DNA of 8,983 bases from Spirochaetia bacterium (lineage in GTDB: Bacteria; Spirochaetota; Spirochaetia; PWKH01): positions 1 to 8,983 of the forward strand of contig JAIPFU010000065.1 of assembly GCA_021736505.1 (NCBI GenBank). Reading direction: 5' to 3'. The notes under the pieces are model-generated. The model was not told where the DNA came from. It ran no database searches and saw only the letters and a program-made list of their open reading frames with translations. Below, in pieces: positions 1 through 7,338 of the stretch. The translations under genes were made by a program, and so were the position numbers. Position 1 is the first letter of the stretch, and each line of letters opens with the position of its first letter.

Positions 1-1856
1 CTAATGGAACGATACAGTTGGCAAACTCAAAGTTTGCTGAACTGACAGGATACCCTCTAGAAGAAATACAAAAGAAAAAAACTTGGATGGATTTTGCATC
101 TGCTGAGGATTTCCCCAAAATGATGGAACAGCACAAGCTTAGAAGAAGAGATGGGGAAAAGGCACTAAAAGAGTATGAATTTACACTCGTAGATAAATAT
201 CAGCATAAAAAAAACATTCGTTTGTTTATTGATATAATTCCTGGAACAAACAATAGTATAGCATCCTTACTTGATATAAGTGAACAAAGACGTTTAGAAG
301 AGGATTTACGTAATACAATCGGTTTATTATCCTCCCTTGTCAATTCAATACCTGATCTGATTTTTTACAAAAGCCCTGAGGGATTCTATCAAGGCTGCAA
401 TCCAAGTTTTGAACAGTTCATAGGGAAAAATGAAAAAGAGATAATTGGTAAAACAGATTATGACCTTTTTGACAAAGAAACTGCGGATTTTTTTCGCTTC
501 CATGATAAAACCATGTTTGCCCAGATGAAAGCAGCCAGAAATGAGGAATGGATCACCTATCCTGATGGAGAAAAAGTATTATTAGAGACCATTAAAGCTC
601 CCTACAAAAATGCTGATGGAAAACTCATCGGCTTGATCGGAATCGGCAGGAATATTACTGCCCGTAGGAAAGCGAATGATGAGAAAGAAAACTTAACTAA
701 ACAGCTGCAGCATATCCAGAAATTAGAATCAATAGGGCGCCTAGCCGGTGGAGTGGCCCATGATTTCAACAATATGCTCAGCGTTATTACCGGTTTTACG
801 GATTTATCATTGGAGCAGATACAGAAAGATAATCCAATATATTCGCATTTGGCAGAAGTAAAAAATGCAGCTCAACGATCAGTGGATATTACAAAAAAAC
901 TCCTCGCATTTGCTAGAAAACAGAATATTGAGCCGAAAAAAATAGATCTGAATAAAACCCTTGAAAATATGCTGAATATGCTTCGCCGATTGATTGGTGA
1001 GAATATTAAACTGGATTGGGTTCCGGATGATAAGCTCTGGCCGATACAAGCTGATCCGAGCCAAATTGACCAGATCATCACCAATCTTTGTATTAACGGC
1101 AGAGATGCTATTGAGGGAGAGGGAGAAATCTCAATTGAAACAAAGAATATCTCTTTGGATGAGGAATACTGCGCCAACCATATTGGTTTCCTGCCGGGTG
1201 ACTTTGTTGTAATCACAGTTACAGATAATGGCTGCGGAATGGATAAGGAGACCCAAAGCAACATTTTTGAGCCCTTCTTCACCACGAAAGAAGTTGGAAA
1301 AGGATCTGGACTTGGATTATCTACGGTATATGGAATCGTAAAGCAGAATAAGGGCTTTATCAACATATACAGTGAAATCGGCGGCGGCACATCTTTTAGA
1401 GTATACCTACCCCGCTATGCAGACACCAGCAAAGAGTATGAACCAAGTCCTCATCATACAATACCGAAGGGAAATAGAGAAAGCATACTCATTGTTGAAG
1501 ATGAGCAGTCAATAAGGATGCTGACAAAATGGATGCTGGAGAAATTGAACTACTCAGTAATTATCGCAGACAGTGCCGAGAATGCTATTTCAATAGCTGT
1601 AAACCATGAGAAAAATATAGATATGCTGATTACTGATGTAGTCATGCCTGAAATGAATGGGAGGGATCTATCAGAAAGACTAAAGAAGGTCGTTCCTCAG
1701 CTTAAAGTTTTATATATGTCCGGCTATACAGCTAATGTAATTGTTCACAAAGGGATACTGGAAAATGGACTGCACTTCATGCAGAAACCATTTTCGCAGT
1801 TTGACATTGCCGTTAAGGTGAGAGAGACTCTTGATGATACGCAGTTAAAAATTTGA
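1..1856 (+). CDS. Hybrid sensor histidine kinase (PAS-PAS-HisKA-HATPase-receiver), 5' end outside window
   Basis: Membrane-independent part of a two-component hybrid kinase that autophosphorylates on His and passes phosphate to its own C-terminal receiver. The frame is open to the left edge and the PAS sequence already runs through it (NGTIQLANSKFAELTG), so the TTG at 18 is not a believable start and the gene is 5'-truncated. Counting that TTG as residue 1: the end of one PAS domain (about 1-95), a second PAS domain (about 103-215), a short coiled linker, HisKA with H-box AHDFNN (His248), N-box near 351-365, G1 DNGCGM (403-408), F-box FEPFF (417-421), G2 GKGSGLGLS (428-436), then a receiver with acidic pair E494/D495, phosphoacceptor D540 and Lys590. 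All key residues are present, so it should be active. No output domain follows the receiver, and no partner regulator is seen; the signal is unknown. It converges on the exporter permease gene, 53 bases away, with no clear terminator between them. Confidence 0.95.
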   Translation, partial: NGTIQLANSKFAELTGYPLEEIQKKKTWMDFASAEDFPKMMEQHKLRRRDGEKALKEYEFTLVDKYQHKKNIRLFIDIIPGTNNSIASLLDISEQRRLEEDLRNTIGLLSSLVNSIPDLIFYKSPEGFYQGCNPSFEQFIGKNEKEIIGKTDYDLFDKETADFFRFHDKTMFAQMKAARNEEWITYPDGEKVLLETIKAPYKNADGKLIGLIGIGRNITARRKANDEKENLTKQLQHIQKLESIGRLAGGVAHDFNNMLSVITGFTDLSLEQIQKDNPIYSHLAEVKNAAQRSVDITKKLLAFARKQNIEPKKIDLNKTLENMLNMLRRLIGENIKLDWVPDDKLWPIQADPSQIDQIITNLCINGRDAIEGEGEISIETKNISLDEEYCANHIGFLPGDFVVITVTDNGCGMDKETQSNIFEPFFTTKEVGKGSGLGLSTVYGIVKQNKGFINIYSEIGGGTSFRVYLPRYADTSKEYEPSPHHTIPKGNRESILIVEDEQSIRMLTKWMLEKLNYSVIIADSAENAISIAVNHEKNIDMLITDVVMPEMNGRDLSERLKKVVPQLKVLYMSGYTANVIVHKGILENGLHFMQKPFSQFDIAVKVRETLDDTQLKI

Positions 1857-1909
1857 AGGAACAAACTTCAGGAAATGCTTCTGTTCGTGCCGTCATAACA
1901 AAAACTCCT

Positions 1910-3148
1910 TTACTGATATCTCATCCACTTAATTATTTCCCGGAATGTATGGCGGTTTCCCGTAAGCAGGATGCCGACTCGGAAAATTCGTGCCGCACCG
2001 TAAATCATCAGAATAATAGAAATAATCAGTATTAAAAAGCATAAAAGCAGTTCCCACACAGCAGGCATATTTACCAGCACCCGGGTAAACATCACCATGG
2101 GGGAAGTAAGCGGAAAATAGGAAAGGATTACACTGAAAACTGAATCAGGGTTCATAACTATGGGAGACATCATAACCATGGGAAATACGAGGAACATAAT
2201 GAGCGGCCAGGCTAGCTGACCAAGATTCTGTTCATCCTCCGCCGCCGATCCCAGGGCAGCATATGCTCCGGCGTAGAGGGAAAATGCCATGAGGAAAAAC
2301 AGCAGGAGAAAGCCCAAACTTACCGCATTTAGACTTGCCGGCAGGCTGATATCAAACTGGGGTCCCAGAAAGAGAACAATGAGCAGTCCGGTACCGATCC
2401 AAATGAGATATTGAAGAAGGCCTGCAGCCCCAATACCGAAAATTTTCCCAAACATTATTTCATGGGGACGGGCTGAAGAGAGTAGTATTTCAACTGTTTT
2501 TGAGGTCTTCTCTATTACTATTGATCTCCCTATCATCTGTCCGTAAAGGAGAATTGACATATATAATAAGAGAATAAAAGAGATTGCCGTAATCATAATG
2601 CTGAAAATCCCCTGGCTCTCCTCCTCTTCACCGGATTTACTCAGTTTTCTCACCGTCATGTCCGGTACAGCAGAAAGTTGTTGAATCTCTTCAGGTTCAA
2701 AGCCAGCTGCAGCCATGCGTTGGGAGACAGTATAATTTCCAAGCACTGATTTAATGGTCTCAGAAATAACCACATCCGTTCCGGTTTTTGAGTAATAATA
2801 GAACGTATCCGCTTCCAGCATATTCTCAGGAATCTCAAGGACTCCCTGCATATTCTTCTCTTCCAGCAGCCGCCCCTTCATTTCTTCCAGATTACTGCCC
2901 TCTTCAATTATGACACCTTTATCGCTAAAAGCCGCCTGCAGAACAGCGCTTACTTCCGGATTTGAGCCGACAACACCGATTACCGATCCCTCCTGCAGGT
3001 TATCCATGCGACTTGATAAGAAACTGGGAATGACAGATACGGCCAATATGAGAAAGGGGCCAAGGATAGTGATAATGATAAATGTCCGAGTCGCCGTAAT
3101 TCCATGGAATTCATGCTTGGCTATGGTAAAAAGTTTCTTTCTTCTCAT
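1910..3148 (-). CDS. ABC-2 type exporter permease (NatB/YhaP-like)
   Basis: Inner-membrane permease of an ABC exporter, 412 residues. It has the NatB/YhaP layout: a short cytoplasmic N-terminus, TM1 (about 23-46), a large extracytoplasmic domain (about 47-178), then TM helices near 181-203, 236-262, 275-300, 312-333 and 365-390. The cytoplasmic stretch after TM2 carries EKTSKTVEILLSS (about 213-225), a conserved signature of this family. NatAB of Bacillus exports sodium; the substrate here cannot be read from sequence, since related pairs are mostly uncharacterised. The ATG at 3148 follows an AGGG about 8 bases upstream. The gene lies 50 bases downstream of the ATPase gene on the same strand, so the two form a transporter operon. 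Its end faces the histidine kinase. Confident in family, not in substrate. Confidence 0.93.
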   Translation of the reverse strand: MRRKKLFTIAKHEFHGITATRTFIIITILGPFLILAVSVIPSFLSSRMDNLQEGSVIGVVGSNPEVSAVLQAAFSDKGVIIEEGSNLEEMKGRLLEEKNMQGVLEIPENMLEADTFYYYSKTGTDVVISETIKSVLGNYTVSQRMAAAGFEPEEIQQLSAVPDMTVRKLSKSGEEEESQGIFSIMITAISFILLLYMSILLYGQMIGRSIVIEKTSKTVEILLSSARPHEIMFGKIFGIGAAGLLQYLIWIGTGLLIVLFLGPQFDISLPASLNAVSLGFLLLFFLMAFSLYAGAYAALGSAAEDEQNLGQLAWPLIMFLVFPMVMMSPIVMNPDSVFSVILSYFPLTSPMVMFTRVLVNMPAVWELLLCFLILIISIILMIYGAARIFRVGILLTGNRHTFREIIKWMRYQ

Positions 3149-3198
3149 AGTATATTCCCTTTCCCTATCTCTTCTTGTATCTTTCCGTATTACTTTTT

Positions 3199-4086
3199 TT
3201 ATTTCTTAACTAATGACACAAAAATACTATGGAGCGATGGTGATGCAATTTCAAATTTTCTTATAGAGAGCCGATCAGCCAGAGATTTCAGAAGAACATT
3301 TGAATCAGCCTCCTCTTTAAGATCTATTTCAAAATATCGCGGATAACGAATAACTTTTTCAACTTCAGGAAGCCCGTCAATGAAGCTTCCATCACCGGAA
3401 AATTCTATTGTCACCGACCGTTTCCCGAATCGATCCTTTATTTCGTTGAGGGAACCGGATAAGAGCTCTTTTCCTTTATTAACGAGTAAGATATTACTGC
3501 AGATTTTTTCTGCCTGCTCCATAATATGTGTTGAAAAAAGCACTGTCTTTCCCTGATCGGCTATTTCCTGTATAGCATTTCGTAAGAGGTCCGTACTCAC
3601 CGGATCAAGGCCTGAGAAGGGTTCATCAAAAAAAACAATTTCCGGATCATGCACAACGGAGGCAATAAACTGCACTTTCTGAGCCATCCCTTTTGAGAGT
3701 TCTTCAATCTTGTTTTTTTTCCAATCCTGGAGATCGAAGGTATCAAGCCAATAGTCGATATTCCTTTGAATCTGATCATCAGGCTTGCCCTTGAGTCTGC
3801 CAAGATAGAGGAGCAGGTCATTAACCCGTTTCTTTTTATACAAACCCCTCTCTTCAGGCAGATAGCCGATCCTATCCTTATCTTCATCTTTGAGAGTCTT
3901 CCCGTCAAAAAGGATACTGCCCTGATCAGGAGCGATAATATTCATGATCATTCTGATGATGCTGGTCTTGCCGGCTCCATTCGGCCCCAGAAGACCGAAT
4001 ATTTCACCTTGCCTGGTAGAAAAGGAGACTTCGTTAACTGCAGTAATATCACCGAATTTTTTTGTAACCCGCTTCAGTTCTATCAT
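3199..4086 (-). CDS. ABC exporter ATP-binding protein (NatA/YhaQ-like, C-terminal DUF4162-like region)
   Basis: Nucleotide-binding subunit that powers the permease encoded just downstream; 295 residues. Visible motifs are Walker A GPNGAGKT (34-41), the LPEERGLY segment in the Q-loop region (76-83) typical of this NatA/YhaQ branch, where the usual Gln is not obvious, signature LSKGM (130-134), Walker B FFDEP (152-156) with D-loop SGLDP, and H-loop His187. Residues from about 210 to the end form the extra C-terminal domain (DUF4162 type) seen in COG4152-like ATPases. The ATG at 4086 begins the family's usual MIELKRVTKKFG start and has GGGAG about 12 bases upstream, a slightly long spacing. The 90-base gap from the GHMP kinase gene has a TAGAAT box but no convincing -35 or terminator, so read-through from upstream is possible. 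Confidence 0.95.
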   Translation of the reverse strand: MIELKRVTKKFGDITAVNEVSFSTRQGEIFGLLGPNGAGKTSIIRMIMNIIAPDQGSILFDGKTLKDEDKDRIGYLPEERGLYKKKRVNDLLLYLGRLKGKPDDQIQRNIDYWLDTFDLQDWKKNKIEELSKGMAQKVQFIASVVHDPEIVFFDEPFSGLDPVSTDLLRNAIQEIADQGKTVLFSTHIMEQAEKICSNILLVNKGKELLSGSLNEIKDRFGKRSVTIEFSGDGSFIDGLPEVEKVIRYPRYFEIDLKEEADSNVLLKSLADRLSIRKFEIASPSLHSIFVSLVKK

Positions 4087-4176
4087 AGATATTATTTACT
4101 CCCAAACTTCTTTTGCTCTGCTGCATTTTTCAACATTCTACTCGATTTTTCGATATATTTACAGAGAAAAAATTAT

Positions 4177-5157
4177 CTATTTGAGAATCTGAAAGTCAAT
4201 CGGATCAGTAGGTTCTCCACCGATAGATGCTCGTATCGTAGCGATTCCTCTCTCCTCAAATGCAGAGGCCACGCGCTCCTGCAGCTCCTTACCGGGGGTA
4301 AGAGCCAGCATATACCCTCCTCTGCCTCCGCCGGTTACTTTTGCTCCATATGCACCAAGAGAATTTGCTAAATCACACAAGTCAATAAGCTTTTCATGGG
4401 ATAAGCCCATCTCATTTAAGACTTCATGGTTTTCGTTCATAATCTGTCCCGTTCGTTTAAGATCTCCCTGAGAAAGAGCATGTCCGAGTTCTTCAACTTG
4501 TTCGCGAATGCGAGCCAAGCGACTGTTAAATATCTCGGGGCTGCTTCTCTCCTGCTCCTCAAGAAATCCCTTCAATGATGCCGTATTAGAAGTTATGCCG
4601 CTGTTCCCAAGAACAACTTCAATCGGCTCTGAAAGATATACCCGTTCAAACTGCTTCACTTCATTCGGGAGGATTTGGTACTTAATAACCCCTCCATATG
4701 TTGATACCGTATTATCCAAACCGCTGGGAAGACCATGATAGCCGAACTCGCCCTCCCAGGCAGCATGATTCACATCCAGGATATCCATATCCAGGTTAAA
4801 TAGATCATTACACGCCCTTACAAAGGAGACACAAATGGCTGCACTTGCGCCGACACCGCTTCCAGCCAATAGATCACCTTCAACAGTAATTTTTATTGGG
4901 TTTTTCTCCAGATCAAGACCCATTACTGCAGCCATTCTGTCAAAAGATGCTTTGCAGTCCTCTTCTTTCGCCTTTTTATATCCCGGTACTTCAATTCTTC
5001 TGTCATCAAGAATCCAGCCTGAACCGTTTTCCCTAATTTCAACTCTGCATTCAGTCTGAAAGGGTATAGCTGCTAAAATCGCCGGGATATTCCATAATAC
5101 AAACTGATCCCCTATTAAAATCGTTTTCCCAAATCCTTTTCCTTTACCTTCTTTCAC
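4177..5157 (-). CDS. GHMP kinase, mevalonate kinase-like
   Basis: Probable ATP-dependent small-molecule kinase of the GHMP superfamily, closest in motifs to mevalonate kinase (mevalonate to 5-phosphomevalonate, isoprenoid synthesis). Counting from the GTG at 5157 (326 residues): motif 1 at 10-31 (GKTILIGDQFVLWNIPAI), phosphate loop AGSGVGASAA (98-107), EGEFGYHGLPSGLDN (135-149) with likely Mg-binding Glu135 or Glu137 and catalytic Asp148, and motif 3 GAKVTGGGRGGYMLAL (271-286). Odd points: family-typical GEH is GDQ, and TGAGGGG is TGGGRGG. Start choice: GTG at 5157 has a perfect AGGAGG 6 bases upstream, whereas the ATG at 5175 would place that same AGGAGG inside the coding sequence and has no site of its own. 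The gene overlaps the end of the DHH gene by 14 bases, so translation is probably coupled. A related kinase with another substrate remains possible, because no other mevalonate-pathway gene is in view. Confidence 0.85.
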   Translation of the reverse strand: MKEGKGKGFGKTILIGDQFVLWNIPAILAAIPFQTECRVEIRENGSGWILDDRRIEVPGYKKAKEEDCKASFDRMAAVMGLDLEKNPIKITVEGDLLAGSGVGASAAICVSFVRACNDLFNLDMDILDVNHAAWEGEFGYHGLPSGLDNTVSTYGGVIKYQILPNEVKQFERVYLSEPIEVVLGNSGITSNTASLKGFLEEQERSSPEIFNSRLARIREQVEELGHALSQGDLKRTGQIMNENHEVLNEMGLSHEKLIDLCDLANSLGAYGAKVTGGGRGGYMLALTPGKELQERVASAFEERGIATIRASIGGEPTDPIDFQILK

Positions 5158-6382
5158 GTTTTTCCTCCTCAGCATCTATTATTTGTTCAATTTCCCGAAT
5201 AAGCTGTTTCTCCTTTCCAATTTCAATTGACGTAGCTGCAGATAGACTGTGACAAGCATCCGTAAATCCTCCCAGCTTTTTTGTAGCTTCACCCAGAAAA
5301 GTACTCAGGCCGAGTATTTCTCCTGAACGTATCTTTTCTGTTAAATAACTTGAAACCCTCATAGAAATTTTTGTTGCATTGAATTCAATTTTCCCGAAAC
5401 CTGGAACATTGTCCGTAATATATTGAAAGCCTGCTAAGTATTTGGTTTTATCTAAAAAATCCATATCCTTTATACAGGTGCAGAATACCCCAATCATTTT
5501 CACCCCCATCGGCTGAAATCGATTCTTTACATCAAACCACTGCAGATGTTCAGTGGTGTGCAGATTATGTTTAATTTCGACAATTTCCCTGGCAAAAATT
5601 TTATCTTTTGTTCTTCTTAAATCCTCAATAAAGCTGCGGTTTCTCTGACTAATACCATTTCTGCATATCTCTATTCCTATGGATACACCATTACTGTAAT
5701 ACCCTACACCACCCGCAGTATCCAGCATATCGCACAGCTCTTCAGCACTATATTCTTTTCCGCCAAGTCGGATAAAATATGATTCACCTGAAGTTTCAGA
5801 AACTATTCTTGCAGACTTATGCTCAACTGCAGATTCCATAACACTTCGGTTTATGCCAGATAGTGCTCCATCTACAAAAAAACCGTCACCAATTGCCCCT
5901 AAAGCGCCCAGATGTGCATACTGTTTACCGTTTTTACCAAAACTACTAAGCAGCCTTTCAGCAAACAGGTAGCATGTTGCTGAAGCAGAAATATCGCGAT
6001 CACCCTTTAATGCAAATAGTTCTCCGTCAATGACAAAAACACGATCATCTATCACTGCTTCCGCGGGATGATGATCAAGTATAATTACCAGATTCCTTCC
6101 CTGGTTCATTTCTGATATCATTGGTGCAATTCTTCCAGCAAAATCCGCAAAAAAAATAATTCCACCGCTCTCTGTAAAAACTTTCTCCAGCACCTGCGGA
6201 TAGGGCTTTTCAATGGAGAAACGGCCTACTTTATAATCAATTTCCTCAAATGCACTTGTTAGTATTGTCCCTGAACTGATACCATCGGTATCATTATGAT
6301 GAAACAACCGGATTTCTTTTTGTTCTTCTTTTTTTAAAGAACATACTGCCGAATCCATCACAGATAGTAAATTTTCTATCAT
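5144..6382 (-). CDS. DHH family phosphoesterase (RecJ-like fold)
   Basis: Predicted Mn-dependent soluble phosphoesterase of the DHH superfamily, whose members cut single-stranded nucleic acids, short oligonucleotides, cyclic dinucleotides or pyrophosphate. Counting from ATG 6382 (412 residues): motif I HHNDTDG (28-34), motif II with Asp80 in FADFAG, motif III DHH at 103-105, motif IV GAIGDG with Asp166. Near the C-terminus GGFTDACHSLSAATS (371-385) occupies the place of the GGH..AAG substrate loop of DHHA1 domains but is altered. No transmembrane, PAS or GGDEF region is seen, so it is not GdpP-like; the substrate is unknown. The ATG at 6382 has GAGG 5 bases upstream; a TTG 21 bases further up has no such site. 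It is first in the leftward run, overlaps the GHMP kinase gene, and is preceded by a good promoter (6440-6469). Confidence 0.88.
   Translation of the reverse strand: MIENLLSVMDSAVCSLKKEEQKEIRLFHHNDTDGISSGTILTSAFEEIDYKVGRFSIEKPYPQVLEKVFTESGGIIFFADFAGRIAPMISEMNQGRNLVIILDHHPAEAVIDDRVFVIDGELFALKGDRDISASATCYLFAERLLSSFGKNGKQYAHLGALGAIGDGFFVDGALSGINRSVMESAVEHKSARIVSETSGESYFIRLGGKEYSAEELCDMLDTAGGVGYYSNGVSIGIEICRNGISQRNRSFIEDLRRTKDKIFAREIVEIKHNLHTTEHLQWFDVKNRFQPMGVKMIGVFCTCIKDMDFLDKTKYLAGFQYITDNVPGFGKIEFNATKISMRVSSYLTEKIRSGEILGLSTFLGEATKKLGGFTDACHSLSAATSIEIGKEKQLIREIEQIIDAEEEKRERR
5164..5169 (-). promoter_or_regulatory. Shine-Dalgarno AGGAGG setting the GHMP kinase start at GTG 5157
   Basis: Perfect AGGAGG on the minus strand, 6 bases before GTG. 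It lies inside the last codons of the DHH phosphoesterase gene, so ribosomes finishing that gene sit over it. It argues against the in-frame ATG at 5175. Confidence 0.8.
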
Positions 6383-6419
6383 ATATTCCTCAAGTAATAG
6401 CAAACACCCATTTAAAACA

Positions 6420-6464
6420 CAATATGTTCGATATCAATCATTATACAATGGCAATATGAGCGTT
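6420..6464. repeat. Direct repeat CAATATGnnCGnT x2, candidate operator
   Basis: CAATATGTTCGAT (6420-6432) and CAATATGAGCGTT (6452-6464) match at 10 of 13 positions and start 32 bases apart, about three helical turns, so both would face the same side. One lies at the predicted start point of the leftward transcript, the other within its promoter spacer. DeoR-family proteins commonly bind repeated sites near promoters, and a deoR-type gene starts 65 bases away. Chance occurrence in AT-rich DNA cannot be excluded. Confidence 0.35.
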
Positions 6465-6469
6465 TTCAA
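6440..6469 (-). promoter_or_regulatory. Sigma70-like promoter for the DHH-GHMP kinase genes
   Basis: Read on the minus strand: -35 TTGAAA (6464-6469), 18-base spacer, perfect -10 TATAAT (6440-6445). The predicted start is near 6432-6434, giving a leader of about 50 bases before the ATG at 6382. Confidence 0.6.
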
Positions 6470-6492
6470 CCATTATTTTTCCTGTTTTTACA

Positions 6493-6521
6493 TTGATTTT
6501 GTTAGAGAACCTGAATATAAT
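6493..6521 (+). promoter_or_regulatory. Sigma70-like promoter for the DeoR gene, leaderless arrangement
   Basis: -35 TTGATT (6493-6498), 17-base spacer, perfect -10 TATAAT (6516-6521). Seven bases separate the -10 from the ATG at 6529, so transcription should begin at or within a base or two of the start codon. Its -35 lies 23 bases from the -35 of the opposite promoter. Confidence 0.6.
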
Positions 6522-6528
6522 ACCTTGT

Positions 6529-7338
6529 ATGAGTCAAAACGATCAACCAAAAAACCAATTGGAGCGACAAAAAAGAATAATTGAATTAATTCAACGCGAC
6601 GGTTATGTTCGGGTATTAGATTTGAGCCAACTCCTCTGTGTTTCCGAGATTACCATTCGCAGAGATTTAGCTATGCTTGAAAAAAAACTCCTTTTGGAAA
6701 GAACGCATGGCGGTGCAATTTCTACTAGACGTATCTCCCAAGAAGTCAGTTACAGAAACAGATCTGATCTTGAAATTGAAAACAAAGATGCAATTGCCCA
6801 GGTAGCAGCAAGAATGATCCAAGATGGGGACACTGTTTTTATTAATGGTGGGTCAACGACTTTTCACATTTTCAGGTATATTGTCAGTTCCCATGTTAAA
6901 ATCATAACAACAAATGCAAGCTGCGTTGGTCAGATAGAAAATCCGGAAGTAGATTTAATTCTTGCCGGAGGGCTGTATCATAAGGAATCCAATGCGTTTT
7001 ACGGAAGTTTTACCAATGAAATTCTAAACCAGGTTATTGCCAATAAAGCAATCCTCGGAGTACATGGGATCAGCTGTAAATATGGCTTAACGACTCCTTT
7101 GGATTATGCTGCGGAAACAACAAAACTGATGATTGAAAGAACGCAGGGGGAAATAATTGTTGTAGCTGATCATAGAAAGATCGGACTTGTATCTGATTAT
7201 GTTACGGTAGCCTCAAACAAAATAAGCACACTTATTACTGACTGCTTCCCTGATAAAGAATATATAAAAGACTTTGAGGAGTTAGGTATCAACGTAATCC
7301 AAACTTCTATGCTCAGTAAGGAACCTGCTTCCACCTAA
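6529..7338 (+). CDS. DeoR family transcriptional regulator
   Basis: Cytoplasmic DNA-binding repressor with a sugar-phosphate-type sensor domain; 269 residues, usual size for the family (about 250). The N-terminal winged helix-turn-helix spans about 12-65 (ERQKRIIELI, the VSEITIRRDL recognition helix, then ERTHGGA). The sensor domain shows DGDTVFINGGSTT (99-111), the TTNAS strand, LAGG (145-148) and the VVADHRKIG motif (211-219), all normal for intact DeoR proteins that bind phosphorylated metabolites. Start choice: ATG 6529 gives the usual short lead before the ERQ helix. The frame extends to TTG 6493, but that codon is part of the -35 box. No Shine-Dalgarno precedes 6529, in line with a leaderless mRNA. 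It is transcribed away from the DHH/GHMP kinase pair, its likeliest target along with itself; no sugar genes are nearby. The ligand is unknown. Confidence 0.93.
   Translation: MSQNDQPKNQLERQKRIIELIQRDGYVRVLDLSQLLCVSEITIRRDLAMLEKKLLLERTHGGAISTRRISQEVSYRNRSDLEIENKDAIAQVAARMIQDGDTVFINGGSTTFHIFRYIVSSHVKIITTNASCVGQIENPEVDLILAGGLYHKESNAFYGSFTNEILNQVIANKAILGVHGISCKYGLTTPLDYAAETTKLMIERTQGEIIVVADHRKIGLVSDYVTVASNKISTLITDCFPDKEYIKDFEELGINVIQTSMLSKEPAST

Noticed and set aside
872..1390. 172-codon open frame on the minus strand inside the histidine kinase gene
   Set aside because: It is fully antisense to the HisKA/HATPase motifs, has no family resemblance, and is a shadow of the real gene.
1857..1909. 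Possible terminator between the histidine kinase and exporter permease genes
   Set aside because: Only a weak 5-bp stem (CAGGA/TTCTG, 1872-1886) without a T-run; not enough to annotate.
1853..2035. 60-codon plus-strand frame starting at the kinase stop
   Set aside because: TTG start, no ribosome site of its own, and most of it is antisense to the exporter permease gene.
4087..4176. Promoter for the ABC exporter in the 90-base gap
   Set aside because: A TAGAAT box exists, but the best -35 at proper spacing (TGTAAA) is poor, so it is left unannotated.
3766..4371. 201-codon plus-strand frame across the ABC ATPase and GHMP kinase gene ends
   Set aside because: Antisense to conserved coding sequence and without protein-like motifs.
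5158..5175. ATG 5175 as the GHMP kinase start
   Set aside because: It would encode the Shine-Dalgarno as Arg-Arg and has no site of its own; GTG 5157 is ideally spaced from AGGAGG.
6383..6403. TTG 6403 as the DHH phosphoesterase start
   Set aside because: No ribosome site, while ATG 6382 has GAGG 5 bases upstream.
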